Positions 51,478 through 62,209 of a DNA stretch of 64,000 nucleotides are shown here, piece by piece. The notes beneath the pieces are model-generated. The model saw only the letters and a program-made list of their open reading frames with translations, made no database searches and was not told where the DNA came from. The translations under genes and the position numbers were made by a program. Origin of the DNA: Corynebacterium jeikeium (lineage in GTDB: Bacteria; Actinomycetota; Actinomycetes; Mycobacteriales; Mycobacteriaceae); NCBI RefSeq assembly GCF_028609885.1, contig NZ_CP063195.1, positions 1,488,001-1,552,000 on the forward strand. The letters run 5' to 3'. Within the stretch, counting starts at the first letter, position 1. Every line of letters starts with the position of its first letter.

Positions 51478-53856
51478 ATGAGCCACGAACTGAACTCCAC
51501 CACCGTCGGCGGCCACGTCCGCGCCGCCGCCGGCACCCCGCCCCAGCACGCTTCCACCCGCAAGTTTTGGACCGGCCTTTCCCGCAATATCCAAGAGCGC
51601 ATCGCCGACGATTGGGAACGCACCCGCGAAGCCTACGCCGCCACCCGCCAACAGCATTACTTTTCCGCCGAGTTCCTCATGGGCCGCGCGCTGCTGAATA
51701 ACCTCACCAACCTCGGCCTGGTGGAAGAGGCTCAGGCCGCCACCCGGGAGCTCGGCCACGAGCTCGCGGACGTCCTAGAAATTGAAAACGATGCCGCCCT
51801 GGGCAACGGTGGCCTGGGTCGCCTGGCCGCCTGCTTCCTGGATTCCGCCGTCACCCAGGATTACCCCGTCACCGGCTACGGCATCCTTTACCGCTACGGC
51901 CTGTTCCGCCAGTCCTTCGACAATGGCTTCCAGGTGGAGCGCCCGGACCCGTGGCGCGAAGAGGAATACCCCTTTACTATCCGCCGCGCCTCCGACCAGC
52001 TAGTCGTTCACTTCGACGACATGAAGGTCCGCGCGATCCCCTATGACATGCCCATCACCGGCTACGGCACCCGCAACGTGGGCACCCTGCGCCTGTGGAA
52101 GGCCGAGCCGTGGGAGGAGTTCGACTACGACGCTTTCAACTCCCAGCGCTTCACCGATGCCATCATCGAGCGCGAGCGTGTCAGCGACATCTGCCGCGTG
52201 CTCTACCCGAACGACACGACCTACGAGGGCAAGAAGCTGCGCGTGCGCCAGCAGTACTTCTTCACCTCCGCCTCCCTGCAGGCGATGATCCGCAGCCACC
52301 TGGCCCACCACGGGGATCTGAAGAACTTCGCGGACTTCCACTCCGTGCAGCTGAACGATACCCACCCGGTGCTGGCCATCCCGGAGCTCATGCGCCTGCT
52401 GATGGACGAGCACGGCATGGGTTGGGAGGAAGCCTGGGAGATCGTATCCGACACCTTCGCCTACACCAACCACACCGTCCTCACCGAGGCCCTGGAGCAG
52501 TGGGACCAGCAGATCTTCCAGCAGTTGTTCTGGCGAGTGTGGGAGATCATCGCCGAGATCGACCGTCGCTTCCGCATCGAACGCTCGGCGGAGGGGATTG
52601 ATGGCGTCACCATCCAAAGAATGGCCCCGATCCAACACGGTGTGGTGCACATGGCGTGGATCGCCTGCTACGCCGCGTATTCCATCAACGGCGTGGCCGC
52701 GCTGCACACAGAGATCATCAAGCGCGAAACCCTCGCCGATTGGCACGCGCTGTGGCCCGAGAAGTTCAACAACAAGACCAACGGTGTTACGCCGCGCCGC
52801 TGGCTGCGGATGATTAACCCTCGCCTGTCTGCGCTGCTTACTCGCCTTTCTGGTGATGACGCCTGGGTCACCAACCTCGACAACCTCAAGGAACTGCGCA
52901 GCTTCGCCTCCGACCCGGCGGTCATGCAGGAACTCCGCGAGATCAAGGCCGCCAACAAGCACGACTTCGCCGAGTGGATCGCCGAGCGCCAGGGCGTGGT
53001 CATCGACCCGAACTCCATCTTCGACGTACAGATCAAGCGCCTGCATGAGTACAAGCGCCAGCTACTGAACGCCCTGTACGTGCTGGACCTGTACTTCCGC
53101 ATCAAGGAGGACCACGAGCGCGACCTGCCGCCGCGCACCGTCATCTTCGGCGCGAAGGCTGCGCCGGGCTACACGCGGGCAAAGGCCATCATCAAGCTGA
53201 TCAACGCAATCGCGGACCTGGTGAACAACGATCCGGTCGTTTCCCCGCTGCTGAAGGTCGTGTTCGTGGAGAACTACAACGTCTCCCCCGCCGAGCACAT
53301 CCTGCCGGCCTCCGATGTCTCGGAGCAGATCTCTACCGCGGGCAAGGAGGCCTCCGGCACCTCCAACATGAAGTTCATGATGAACGGCGCGCTGACGCTG
53401 GGCACCATGGATGGCGCGAACGTGGAGATCGTGGATTCCGTTGGTGAGGACAACGCCTACATCTTCGGCGCCCGCGTGGAGGAACTGCCCGAGCTGCGCG
53501 CGGACTACAAGCCCTACGAGCTGTACGAATCCGTGCCCGGCCTGAAGCGCGCCCTGGACGCGCTGGATAACGGCACCCTGCACGACGACTTCACCGGCTG
53601 GTTCTACGACCTGAAGCAGTCGCTGATCCACGGCTACGGCGAGGGCGCCTCCGACACTTACTACGTGCTGGGCGACTTCGCGGACTACCGCGACGTACGC
53701 GACCGCATGGCCGCGGACTACGCGGCCGACCCGCAGGGCTGGGCGCAGAAGGCGTGGGTGAACATCTGCGAATCCGGGCGTTTCTCCTCCGACCGCACGA
53801 TCCGTGACTACGCAACGGAGGTTTGGAAGTTGGAGCCCGCGCCGATTAACAAATAG
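51478..53856 (+). CDS. glgP: Glycogen / maltodextrin phosphorylase
   Basis: 792 residues, the usual family length. The N-terminal part has RQQHYFSAEFLMGRAL and NDAALGNGGLGRLAACFLDS. The C-terminal part has the PLP site KEASGTSNMKFMMNGALTLG with the cofactor lysine at residue 632, and RLHEYKRQLLN. It releases glucose-1-phosphate from glycogen or maltodextrin in the cytoplasm. A TAGAAT box lies ten bases before the ATG with no ribosome binding site between them, which fits a leaderless transcript, common in corynebacteria. A truncated duplicate lies at 40515. Confidence 0.95.
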   Translation: MSHELNSTTVGGHVRAAAGTPPQHASTRKFWTGLSRNIQERIADDWERTREAYAATRQQHYFSAEFLMGRALLNNLTNLGLVEEAQAATRELGHELADVLEIENDAALGNGGLGRLAACFLDSAVTQDYPVTGYGILYRYGLFRQSFDNGFQVERPDPWREEEYPFTIRRASDQLVVHFDDMKVRAIPYDMPITGYGTRNVGTLRLWKAEPWEEFDYDAFNSQRFTDAIIERERVSDICRVLYPNDTTYEGKKLRVRQQYFFTSASLQAMIRSHLAHHGDLKNFADFHSVQLNDTHPVLAIPELMRLLMDEHGMGWEEAWEIVSDTFAYTNHTVLTEALEQWDQQIFQQLFWRVWEIIAEIDRRFRIERSAEGIDGVTIQRMAPIQHGVVHMAWIACYAAYSINGVAALHTEIIKRETLADWHALWPEKFNNKTNGVTPRRWLRMINPRLSALLTRLSGDDAWVTNLDNLKELRSFASDPAVMQELREIKAANKHDFAEWIAERQGVVIDPNSIFDVQIKRLHEYKRQLLNALYVLDLYFRIKEDHERDLPPRTVIFGAKAAPGYTRAKAIIKLINAIADLVNNDPVVSPLLKVVFVENYNVSPAEHILPASDVSEQISTAGKEASGTSNMKFMMNGALTLGTMDGANVEIVDSVGEDNAYIFGARVEELPELRADYKPYELYESVPGLKRALDALDNGTLHDDFTGWFYDLKQSLIHGYGEGASDTYYVLGDFADYRDVRDRMAADYAADPQGWAQKAWVNICESGRFSSDRTIRDYATEVWKLEPAPINK

Positions 53857-53858
53857 TT

Positions 53859-53882
53859 CCCGACCTGCACCGGCGCAGGTCG
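53859..53882 (+). terminator. Hairpin after glgP
   Basis: CCCGACCTGC / GCAGGTCGGG form a ten-base stem two bases after the glgP stop. There is no U-run on the plus strand, so termination strength is uncertain. Confidence 0.55.
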
Positions 53883-53969
53883 GGGCGTCAAAAAAGGGTG
53901 TAAAAGAGGGGCGTTAAGAAACCGTAAAGAGTCATTAGCACGGGGCACCACCGGTGTTGTTATATCTAC

Positions 53970-54056
53970 ATGCTTTATGACTTTTTAATGGTTGCAGTAA
54001 CCTGCGCGCTGTTCGGCGCAATGGGTGCCGCCTTGAAGGCGGTGGACAAGCTATGA
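53970..54056 (+). CDS. 28-residue membrane peptide upstream of kdpF
   Basis: ATG 53970 to TGA 54056: a single hydrophobic helix (FLMVAVTCALFGAMGAALKA) ending V-D-K-L. Its stop overlaps the kdpF start (ATGA). Similar short ORFs ending in a charged -R/K-L tail precede kdpF in other bacteria as I recall, usually unannotated. A TTATAT box at 53960-53965 sits only a few bases before the ATG, so the message may be leaderless. It may be a second small Kdp subunit or a leader peptide. Confidence 0.6.
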   Translation: MLYDFLMVAVTCALFGAMGAALKAVDKL

Positions 54057-54145
54057 GCTGGGAACTGATCGTCGGTGGGATCCTGGGGATCCTGGCCATC
54101 ATCTACCTGTTGGTTGCCCTGTTGAACCCGGAGAAGTTCTCATGA
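54053..54145 (+). CDS. kdpF: K+-transporting ATPase subunit KdpF
   Basis: 30 residues, one membrane helix (GGILGILAIIYLLVALLNPE) ending with the family-typical P-E-K-F. It overlaps the preceding peptide gene and kdpA (ATGA). KdpF stabilises the KdpABC complex in the membrane. Confidence 0.88.
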   Translation: MSWELIVGGILGILAIIYLLVALLNPEKFS

Positions 54146-55794
54146 GCGGGGCCATCACAGGGTGGATCCCTGTCATCATGGTCATCATTGCCCTCGCGGC
54201 TTTCTACGTGCCGCTGGGCAACTACATGGCCGCCACGTTCACATCCAAGAGGCACAATGCCTTCGAACGTGGCTTCTATCGCCTGATCGGCGTAAACCCC
54301 GACGGCCAGCAAAAGTGGACTCGCTACTGCGCAAGCCTGTTGGCGTTTTCTGCCCTCAGTGTCGTGTTCGTTTACCTGCTGCAGCGCGTGCAGCAGGCGC
54401 TGCCCCTGAACCACGGCAAGGAGCCCGTGCACTGGGACCAGGCGTGGAACACCGCCGTATCCTTCACGACTAACACCAACTGGCAGTCCTACTCCGGTGA
54501 GACGGCCATGACCATCCTCACCCAGATGGCGGGCCTGGCAGTGCAGAACTTCGTGTCCGCCGCGGTGGGCATCACCGTGGCCATCGCGCTGATCCGCGGC
54601 CTGGCCAACCGCATGGGCAACGGCCAAATCGGCAACTTCTGGGTCGACTTGACCCGCGCGGTCTTCCGCATCCTGCTGCCGATGGCAATCATCGGTGCGA
54701 TCCTGCTGATTTCCCAGGGTGCGATCCAGAACTTCCACGCTCCGACCACTGTGGAGACGATCACGGGTGGCCAGCAGACCATTCCGGGCGGTGCAGTGGC
54801 CTCGCAGGAAGTCATCAAGGAGCTGGGCACCAACGGCGGTGGCTACTTCAACGCCAACTCCGCCCACCCGTTTGAGAACCCGAACGCATGGACCAACATG
54901 CTGGAGATCTTCCTCATCCTGGTGATCCCGGTTAGCCTGACCCGCACCTTCGGCAAGATGGTGAACGACACCCGTCAGGGTTGGGCAGTTCTGGCCGCCA
55001 TGGCCGTGCTGTACTTCGCTTCCCTGGCAGTCGTGATGTCCAGCGAAACCTCCCTGGCTGCCTTCCAGGGCGGTGGCATGGAAGGTAAGGAGTACCGCCT
55101 GGGCGTGCTGCCTTCCTCCTTCTTCGCCGTCACCACGACAATGACGTCGACGGGCGCGGTGGACTCCTTCCACTCCAGTTACCACCCGCTGGCTGGCGGC
55201 ATGCTGATCCTGGACATGATGCTGGGCGAGATCTCCCCTGGTGGCGTGGGCACTGGCCTGTACGGCATGCTCATGATCGCCCTGCTCAGCGTGTTCGTCG
55301 CGGGCCTGATGGTCGGCCGTACCCCGGAGTACCTCGGCAAGCGCATCGGCGTTTCCGAGATCACGAAGGTCAGCCTGTACATCCTGGTCATGCCGACGTT
55401 GGTGCTGGCCGGTGTGGGTATTTCCGCCATGCTGCCCGATACCCGCGACTCGGTATCCGCAGCCGGTCCGCACGGCTTCAGCGACATTGTCTACGCCTAC
55501 ACCTCGGCCTCCAACAACAATGGTTCCGCGTTCGCCGGCTTCGGTGCAGATACCCCGTGGTTCAACATCACCCTGGGTCTGTGCATGTTGCTGGGCCGCT
55601 TCCTGCCGATCGTCTTCGCGCTGGCACTGGCCGGAGACTTCGCTAAGCAAAAGCCGGCTGCCGAAAACGCCGGTACTCTACCCACCCACCGCCCGCAGTT
55701 CGTGGGAGTGATGGTCGGTATCGCCATCATCGTTGGCGCGCTGACCTTCCTGCCCACCCTGGTCCTCGGCCCGTTGACGGAGGCTCTGTCATGA
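54142..55794 (+). CDS. kdpA: K+-transporting ATPase subunit A (channel-like)
   Basis: 550 residues, about ten membrane helices. The four selectivity-filter-like loops are visible: [39 protein letters not shown] and NNNGSAFAG. It binds and conducts K+ within the high-affinity KdpFABC pump. It overlaps kdpF and kdpB by four bases each, so the complex is made from one message. Confidence 0.96.
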   Translation: MSGAITGWIPVIMVIIALAAFYVPLGNYMAATFTSKRHNAFERGFYRLIGVNPDGQQKWTRYCASLLAFSALSVVFVYLLQRVQQALPLNHGKEPVHWDQAWNTAVSFTTNTNWQSYSGETAMTILTQMAGLAVQNFVSAAVGITVAIALIRGLANRMGNGQIGNFWVDLTRAVFRILLPMAIIGAILLISQGAIQNFHAPTTVETITGGQQTIPGGAVASQEVIKELGTNGGGYFNANSAHPFENPNAWTNMLEIFLILVIPVSLTRTFGKMVNDTRQGWAVLAAMAVLYFASLAVVMSSETSLAAFQGGGMEGKEYRLGVLPSSFFAVTTTMTSTGAVDSFHSSYHPLAGGMLILDMMLGEISPGGVGTGLYGMLMIALLSVFVAGLMVGRTPEYLGKRIGVSEITKVSLYILVMPTLVLAGVGISAMLPDTRDSVSAAGPHGFSDIVYAYTSASNNNGSAFAGFGADTPWFNITLGLCMLLGRFLPIVFALALAGDFAKQKPAAENAGTLPTHRPQFVGVMVGIAIIVGALTFLPTLVLGPLTEALS

Positions 55795-58007
55795 CAACCC
55801 TAAATGCTCCTTCGCGCACTGAAGCGAAGCGTGCGACGGCTCCGGCCACGCACGACAAGAAGAAAAACGAGGGCGCTTTTTCCGCAGCCCAGTTGAAGCA
55901 GGCTCTGCCGCTGGCGCTAAAGAAGATGGATCCGCGCCTGCTGTACAAAACGCCAGTGATGTTCCTGGTGGAGGTCGGCGCGCTGTTCACCTTGGTTTTG
56001 GCGATCGCGCATCCTTCCCTGTTCACCTGGTCCATCACCGTGTGGCTGTGGCTGACCGTTCTGTTCGCCACCCTGGCCGAATCTGTGGCCGAGGGTCGCG
56101 GTAAGGCGCAGGCGGACGCCCTGCGTGCCACCCGCACCCAGTCGAACGCCCTGAAGTTCACCGGTTCCGACGTGAACGATCCCCACCTGGCACCGGCGCT
56201 GGAAAACTCCGGCGCGGGCATGCAGGAGGTCACCGAGGAGGTCTCCAGCGAGTCCCTGCTGCCGGGCGATATCGTGCTGGTCAGCGCCGGTAGCGTGATC
56301 CCCGCCGACGGTGACGTCATCATGGGCGCCGCCAGCGTGGACGAGTCCGCCGTCACCGGCGAATCCGCACCCGTTATCCGCGAATCTGGCGGTGACCGCT
56401 CCGCCGTCACGGGTGGTACCCGCGTGCTCTCTGATGCGATTGCTATCCGCGTGACCAGCAAGCCGGGCGAGTCCTTTATGGACCGCATGATCGGCCTGGT
56501 CGAGGGCGCGGAGCGCAAGAAGACCCCGAACGAATTGGCCCTGGGCACCCTGCTGATCGTGCTGACGATCATCTTCATGATCGTGGTGTTGGCTCTTGCC
56601 CCGATGGCCGCGTTCAACGGTGCCGAGCAGTCCCCCGTGGTGCTGGTCGCTCTGCTTGTCTGTTTGATCCCCACCACCATTGGCGCGCTTCTGTCCGCCA
56701 TCGGCATCGCGGGCATGGACCGCCTGGTGCAGCACAACGTCCTGGCCATGTCGGGCCGCGCCGTCGAGGCCGCGGGTGACGTAGCCACCCTGCTGTTGGA
56801 CAAGACGGGCACCATCACCATCGGTGACCGCCAGGCCAGCGAGTTCGTCGCCATGGAGGGCATTAACCAGGAAGAACTCATCTACGCCTGCCAGCTATCT
56901 TCCCTGGCCGACGAGACCCCGGAGGGCCGCTCCATCGTGCAGCTCGCCGAGAAGCAGTCCGGCCTGGCCATCCCGGAAGAGACCTTCCGCAACGCAGAGT
57001 TCATCCCCTTCACCGCGCAGACCCGTATGAGTGGCATCCAGCTGCCCGCCGGCGCCGGAGAGCACACGGAGTGGTCCACAGGCCACCAGGCCGCGCACCG
57101 CAAGATCGTCAAGGGCGCAGCCTCCGAAGTTGCGAAGCTCGTGACGAACCTCGGCGGAGACGTCCCGCCGTCCATCACCGACGTCGTCAACGACATCTCC
57201 AACAGCGGTGGCACCGCACTGGTCGTGGCAGAAATCGCCCTGGACTCCCAGGGTGAAGACGTCACCGGCCGGGTGTTGGGCGTCATCCACCTCAAAGACG
57301 TAGTAAAGCCAGGCATGACGGAGCGCTTCGAGCAGCTACGCAAGATGGGCATCCGCACCGTCATGGTCACCGGCGATAACGCCCTGACCGCGAAAGCCAT
57401 CGCTGCAGAGGCGGGCGTGGACGATGTCCTCGCGGAGGCAACCCCGGAGCAGAAACTGGAGTTGATCCGCAAGGAGCAGACCAAGGGGCGCCTGGTGGCC
57501 ATGACCGGCGACGGTACGAACGACGCTCCCGCCTTGGCCCAGGCCGACGTGGGCGTGGCGATGAACACCGGCACCACCGCGGCCAAGGAAGCCGGCAACA
57601 TGGTGGATCTGGATTCCGACCCGACCAAGCTCATCGACGTCGTGGCCATCGGCAAGCAGTTGCTGATCACCCGCGGTGCACTGACCACCTTCAGTATCGC
57701 CAATGACATTGCGAAGTACTTCGCCATCATTCCCGCGATGTTCGTGGTTGCCTTCCCAGGCCTGTCGGCGCTGAACATCATGCGCCTGCACTCCCCCGAG
57801 TCCGCGATCCTTTCTGCCGTGATCTTTAACGCGCTGGTCATTATCGCGCTGATCCCGCTGGCGCTGAAGGGCGTGAAGTACCGTGCGGGTTCTGCAGCCT
57901 CGCTGCTGTCACGCAACTTGACCATCTTTGGTTTGGGCGGCGTGATCGTACCGTTCATTGGCATCAAGATCATCGACCTGATTATCTCCGGAGTCTTCGG
58001 GCTCTAA
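55791..58007 (+). CDS. kdpB: K+-transporting P-type ATPase subunit B
   Basis: 738 residues. The phosphorylated aspartate is D337 in DKTGTIT; the actuator loop TGES is near residue 190, and the hinge motif is [16 protein letters not shown] near 570. The N-terminal extension of ~40 Lys/Ala-rich residues is longer than in E. coli. It hydrolyses ATP to drive K+ import. Intact, between kdpA (overlap) and kdpC (52-base gap). Confidence 0.96.
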   Translation: MTTLNAPSRTEAKRATAPATHDKKKNEGAFSAAQLKQALPLALKKMDPRLLYKTPVMFLVEVGALFTLVLAIAHPSLFTWSITVWLWLTVLFATLAESVAEGRGKAQADALRATRTQSNALKFTGSDVNDPHLAPALENSGAGMQEVTEEVSSESLLPGDIVLVSAGSVIPADGDVIMGAASVDESAVTGESAPVIRESGGDRSAVTGGTRVLSDAIAIRVTSKPGESFMDRMIGLVEGAERKKTPNELALGTLLIVLTIIFMIVVLALAPMAAFNGAEQSPVVLVALLVCLIPTTIGALLSAIGIAGMDRLVQHNVLAMSGRAVEAAGDVATLLLDKTGTITIGDRQASEFVAMEGINQEELIYACQLSSLADETPEGRSIVQLAEKQSGLAIPEETFRNAEFIPFTAQTRMSGIQLPAGAGEHTEWSTGHQAAHRKIVKGAASEVAKLVTNLGGDVPPSITDVVNDISNSGGTALVVAEIALDSQGEDVTGRVLGVIHLKDVVKPGMTERFEQLRKMGIRTVMVTGDNALTAKAIAAEAGVDDVLAEATPEQKLELIRKEQTKGRLVAMTGDGTNDAPALAQADVGVAMNTGTTAAKEAGNMVDLDSDPTKLIDVVAIGKQLLITRGALTTFSIANDIAKYFAIIPAMFVVAFPGLSALNIMRLHSPESAILSAVIFNALVIIALIPLALKGVKYRAGSAASLLSRNLTIFGLGGVIVPFIGIKIIDLIISGVFGL

Positions 58008-58059
58008 CCCTCTTGGGCTGGCAACCGCCGGCCCGCTTTGAAAGGAAACACAGAGAACA

Positions 58060-58653
58060 ATGGCACGCGCAACATCTAGCAACGGCTTGCGTCTGGCCTC
58101 CACCACGGTGCGCATCTTCTTCCTGCTGACGTTGATCCTGGGAATTATCTACCCTGCGTTCATGGTCGGTGTGGGGCGAATCATGCCCGCCAAGGCGGAC
58201 GGATCGATGATCACCAACGCTGATGGCCAAACCGCCGGTTCCACCCTTATCGCTCAGGAAGTCACGAAGCCGGGCTTCTTCTTCCCTCGCCCTTCTGCTG
58301 CTGGGGATAATGGTTATGACGCCATGTCGTCCTCCGCCACCAACCTGTCCCCCTACAGCAAGGAGTACCAGGAGGCCATCGCCTCCAAGCGCGACGAGGT
58401 TGCCCAACGCGAGGGTGTCTCCCCCGATGAGGTTCCGGTGGACGCCGTGACCTCCTCCGGCTCCGGCTTGGATCCGCACATCTCCACCGCCTATGCGAAG
58501 CTGCAGGCTCCGCGTGTGGCGAAGGAGCGCAAACTGGACCAGCAGAAAGTGGAGCAGCTGGTATCGGAGGCCACCGAGGGCAACTACACCGGTAGTGCCG
58601 ACGGTGCGCCGGTGAACGTGGTGAAGCTGAACAAGGCGCTGAGCGAGCTGTAA
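58060..58653 (+). CDS. kdpC: K+-transporting ATPase subunit C
   Basis: 197 residues: one N-terminal membrane helix (RIFFLLTLILGIIYPAFMVG) and an extracytoplasmic domain with FFPRPSAAGDNGYDAM, SGSGLDPHIS and the C-terminal VNVVKLNKAL. It stabilises the complex and the nucleotide-bound state of KdpB. GAAAGGAAACAC precedes the start. Confidence 0.95.
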   Translation: MARATSSNGLRLASTTVRIFFLLTLILGIIYPAFMVGVGRIMPAKADGSMITNADGQTAGSTLIAQEVTKPGFFFPRPSAAGDNGYDAMSSSATNLSPYSKEYQEAIASKRDEVAQREGVSPDEVPVDAVTSSGSGLDPHISTAYAKLQAPRVAKERKLDQQKVEQLVSEATEGNYTGSADGAPVNVVKLNKALSEL

Positions 58654-58805
58654 CAGGCGAGCTATAGCGAGGCCGCAGCGGGCGCGGACACGTGCCCGCA
58701 AAACCCAGGCGCGGTCGGTCTCAAGGTGTAAAACAGGCACTAGCGCCCGGACGCGTGGCGTCCAAACATTTCAGCGCAAGATAAACAACAGGAGTAACAA
58801 CAACA

Positions 58806-61520
58806 ATGACTAAGCGTGGCACGCTGAAGGTGTACCTCGGCTTCGCCCCAGGCGTGGGCAAGACGTGTGCCATGCTCAGCGAAGCGCACGACTTGTACGA
58901 CCGCGGGCGGGACGTGCTGGTCGGCATCGTGGAAGACCACGGGCGCGAACGCACCCGCAAGCTCACCGAGGGGCTGCCCATGTTGCCGCGCAAAACGGTC
59001 CCACACCGTGGCGGCAACTACGAGGAGCTGGACCTCGAGGCGGCGCTGGAGGCGCACCCGGAGATCATTCTGGTCGATGAGCTGGCGCACACCGTGGTGG
59101 GCGCGCAAGATACGGACGGCAGCCGCCCTGCCGAGGCAGCCAAGCGCTGGCACGACGTGTACGCGCTGCTTGATGCCGGCATCGACGTCATCTCCACGAT
59201 GAACATCCAGCACCTGGAATCCCTCAACGACGTGGTCTCGGCCGTCACCGGTACGCGCCAGCTAGAGACGGTGCCGGACCAGGTTCTTCGGGACGCCGAC
59301 GAGATCGAGCTGGTGGACCTCTCCCCCGACGCTTTGCGGATCCGCTTGGCCCGCGGTGAAGTCTACCGCCAGCAACAGGCCGAGACCGCGCTGAATAACT
59401 ACTTTCGCGTAGGCAACCTGACCGCCCTGCGCGAACTGAGTCTGTTGTGGTTGGCCGACAAGGTCGACGAGGGGCTGGCGAAATACCGCGAAGACAAAAA
59501 GATCAAGGAAAACTGGCCGACCCGGGAGCGCGTGGTGGTCGCCGTGCGCGGCGATGATGTCTCCGAAGCGCTGATCCGCCGCGGGGCTCGCATCACCCAG
59601 CGCGTGGCCGGGCGCGAGATGCTGGTGGTCTACGTCTCCGGCGCCGACGAAGCCTTGGGGGTTGATCTCCCCGAGCGACTGCGGCGCCTACAGGAACTCA
59701 CCGAATCCCTCGACGGACAATGGCGCGTGATCGAAGGCGATGACATTGCCAACACCCTGCTAGAGTTCGCGCGGACCGTCAACGCCTCACAATTGGTGAT
59801 CGGCCTGGGCACGCGCATGAGCCGGCTGTTTAGCTCCACTGCCCACAAGATCATCGACGGTTCCGGACGCATCGACGTGCACATCGTTTCTACATCTAGT
59901 GTCTCGTCCGACGACGATGCCACGAAGATGTCTAAGAGAGTGCTTCGGAAAGCTTCCCAGTTAATGGGGCTCACCCGGGATCGCGGGACGGGACTGGATA
60001 CTTCGAAGCAGCTCAGCCCCACGCGCCGCTGGATCGGGTGGTTGCTGGCCGTGCCAGGCCCCATCCTCTTAACGCTCCTCGTGCTGCCGTTCTTCCGCGA
60101 AAGCGGGGCCTTGGGTTCCATCCTTTTGGGCTATTTGACGATCGCAGTTTTCGCAGCCCTGGCCGGTGGCTTCGGCCCGGCTATCGTGGCGGTGATCATC
60201 GGCTCGGTCATGGCCAACTGGTTCTTTACACACCCCTATCACACCCTCACGGTGACCGAGCCGGCGAACCTTGTGCAGATAGTCCTGTTCTTTGTCATTT
60301 CTGCAGCGGTGGCGGTGGTCGTGGATATTGCAGAGAGGCGCCGCGCCATTGCCAACCGGCGCCTCGGCCAGGCCGTTGTGCTCTCCGACTTAGCACGCGG
60401 TGCGCTGGACGAAGGCGACGACATCCGCAGTCTGCTTGCTCGCTTGCGGGAAACCTTCAACCTGGAGCGGGTAGACCTGCAGCAGTATTCGAAGGAACGC
60501 AAGAAGTGGGTCACGATGGCAACCACCGATCCGGGTGGTATCGGTGTGCCGTGGCCTAGCAAAAAGGCACCGTCGCATGTTGGTGCAGGTGATGGCATGC
60601 GCTTCGTCCTCGACGGGCGCGACCTGACCCCTGCCGAGGATGCGATGATCGAAGCTCACGGCGCCCGCATCACCGCGATTTACGACCGCGAGGAGATCGA
60701 TGCAATGCGCCGGGCAACGGCCGCGCTGGAGGCCGGCAACCGTGTGGGCACCGCTCTGCTCACCGCGGTGTCCCACGACCTGCGCACTCCCCTGGCCGGT
60801 ATCAAGGCCGCAGTCAGTGCGCTGAACATGGACGACATGGAGTTGGATGAAGAATCCCGATCGCTGCTGATGGAAACCATCGAATCCAGCACCGATCGGC
60901 TGGAGACCGTCATCGGCAACCTGCTGGACATGAGCCGCGTGAATTCCAACACCGTCGCCGTGCACCGCGCCAAGGTGCACTACAACACCGTGGTCGACGC
61001 AGTTCTGGCGGAGCTGCCCGAGGCAACACAGCACGTCGATTCTTTTATTGACGCCACCGTTCCGCCCGTCTTAGGCGATGCCGGTCTAGTGCAACGCATC
61101 ATTGCGAACATTGTGGTTAATGCTCGCACCTACGCGCCGAATTCCCGGATCGAACTGCACGCCCAGCAGGTTGCAGCGGGTGCCGACGATCTGGCAGGTG
61201 CCGACGATCGGACTGGCGCAGAAACAGGCGCCGTGGAGCTTGCAATTGTCGACCACGGCCCAGGCTTCCCCTCGGAGCACCTTACGGACGTGTTCACCCC
61301 CTTCCAGCGCCTCGGCGATCAGTCGGCCAACCACAACGGGCTGGGTTTGGGCTTGGCTGTCGCCCGTGGCTTTGCCGAAGCCATGAACGGATGCCTCGAA
61401 GCCCGTAACACCCCAGGTGGAGGCGCCACACTGGTTCTTTCCCTTCCAACGGCAACGGGGGAACTTGAAGACGGTGAAGAACGTGGCGTCCAGAAGAAAG
61501 TACAAGGAGAAGCGCCATGA
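58806..61520 (+). CDS. kdpD: Sensor histidine kinase KdpD
   Basis: 904 residues. The N-terminal KdpD domain has Walker A GFAPGVGKT (12-20) and Walker B-like ILVDELAHT. A universal-stress-like domain follows (~240-365). Four membrane helices (DUF4118) lie at ~400-500, including LLTLLVLPFFRESGALGSIL. A GAF-like segment precedes the HisKA box VSHDLRTPLAGI with the phospho-accepting His657. The C-terminal ATPase has GPGFP and NHNGLGLGLAVARGF. It senses low K+/ionic stress. AGGAG lies about ten bases before the ATG, 152 bases after kdpC. Confidence 0.95.
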   Translation: MTKRGTLKVYLGFAPGVGKTCAMLSEAHDLYDRGRDVLVGIVEDHGRERTRKLTEGLPMLPRKTVPHRGGNYEELDLEAALEAHPEIILVDELAHTVVGAQDTDGSRPAEAAKRWHDVYALLDAGIDVISTMNIQHLESLNDVVSAVTGTRQLETVPDQVLRDADEIELVDLSPDALRIRLARGEVYRQQQAETALNNYFRVGNLTALRELSLLWLADKVDEGLAKYREDKKIKENWPTRERVVVAVRGDDVSEALIRRGARITQRVAGREMLVVYVSGADEALGVDLPERLRRLQELTESLDGQWRVIEGDDIANTLLEFARTVNASQLVIGLGTRMSRLFSSTAHKIIDGSGRIDVHIVSTSSVSSDDDATKMSKRVLRKASQLMGLTRDRGTGLDTSKQLSPTRRWIGWLLAVPGPILLTLLVLPFFRESGALGSILLGYLTIAVFAALAGGFGPAIVAVIIGSVMANWFFTHPYHTLTVTEPANLVQIVLFFVISAAVAVVVDIAERRRAIANRRLGQAVVLSDLARGALDEGDDIRSLLARLRETFNLERVDLQQYSKERKKWVTMATTDPGGIGVPWPSKKAPSHVGAGDGMRFVLDGRDLTPAEDAMIEAHGARITAIYDREEIDAMRRATAALEAGNRVGTALLTAVSHDLRTPLAGIKAAVSALNMDDMELDEESRSLLMETIESSTDRLETVIGNLLDMSRVNSNTVAVHRAKVHYNTVVDAVLAELPEATQHVDSFIDATVPPVLGDAGLVQRIIANIVVNARTYAPNSRIELHAQQVAAGADDLAGADDRTGAETGAVELAIVDHGPGFPSEHLTDVFTPFQRLGDQSANHNGLGLGLAVARGFAEAMNGCLEARNTPGGGATLVLSLPTATGELEDGEERGVQKKVQGEAP

Positions 61521-62209
61521 GCGGCGAAAAGATTTTGATGGTCGAAGACGACGTGGCGCTGGCTAACGCGGTGCTAGTGACTCTGCGGGCGCGTGGCTAC
61601 AACGTACAGGTGGCGACGACGGCGACGAAGGCGATTCAGGTGGCCTCGAAGTGGCACCCGCAGGCGGTGCTGCTGGATCTGGGGCTGCCCGATCTGAGTG
61701 GCCTGGAGGTGCTGCGCGCGCTGCGGAATTGGACGGATATTCCCGTGCTGGTGGTTTCCGCACGCCACGACGAATCGGGCAAGATCAACGCACTGGATGA
61801 GGGCGCGGACGATTACGTGACCAAGCCATTTTCCGTCGGCGAGCTGCTGGCCCGGCTGCGGGCGGCGCTGCGAAGGGCGCCCGGCGCGCCGATTCCGGAG
61901 GAGCCCGTGGTGGAGACCTCCGACGGGCGCGTGGTGTTTGATCTACCGAACCAGCGGGTGACCGTCGACGGGCAGGACGTGCATCTGACCCCGCGGGAAT
62001 GGGGCATTGCCGAGCATATGATCCGCCACCGCGGAACTCTGGTGACAAAGGTGGAGCTGCTGCAGGCGGTGTGGGGGCAGGCCTACAAAAAGGAGACGAA
62101 CTACCTGCGGGTCTATGTCTCTCAGCTGAGGTCGAAGCTGGAGGTTGATCCGAGTAACCCACAGTACTTCACGACCGAGACGGGCATCGGCTACCGCCTG
62201 ATACTGTGA
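61517..62209 (+). CDS. kdpE: Response regulator KdpE
   Basis: 230 residues, start overlapping kdpD (ATGA). The receiver domain has VEDD at the N-terminus, phospho-accepting Asp54 in LLDLGLPD, and Lys in DYVTKPF. The C-terminal OmpR-type winged helix has VHLTPREWGIAEHMIRHRGT and YLRVYVSQLRSKLE. It should activate the kdpFABC promoter left of 53970 when KdpD is active. Confidence 0.96.
   Translation: MSGEKILMVEDDVALANAVLVTLRARGYNVQVATTATKAIQVASKWHPQAVLLDLGLPDLSGLEVLRALRNWTDIPVLVVSARHDESGKINALDEGADDYVTKPFSVGELLARLRAALRRAPGAPIPEEPVVETSDGRVVFDLPNQRVTVDGQDVHLTPREWGIAEHMIRHRGTLVTKVELLQAVWGQAYKKETNYLRVYVSQLRSKLEVDPSNPQYFTTETGIGYRLIL

Larger units (their letters stand above)
42316..53272. repeat. 10.96 kb direct tandem repeat, copy B
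   Basis: Second unit, joined head-to-tail to copy A at 42315/42316, where glgP GTGGAGA meets hsdM CCATGATTC with no useful microhomology. It runs on without a break into unique DNA completing glgP. Here the tRNA, yihY and glgP are intact, while hsdM, the small ORF and the IS3 and second-type transposases carry lesions. Confidence 0.9.
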
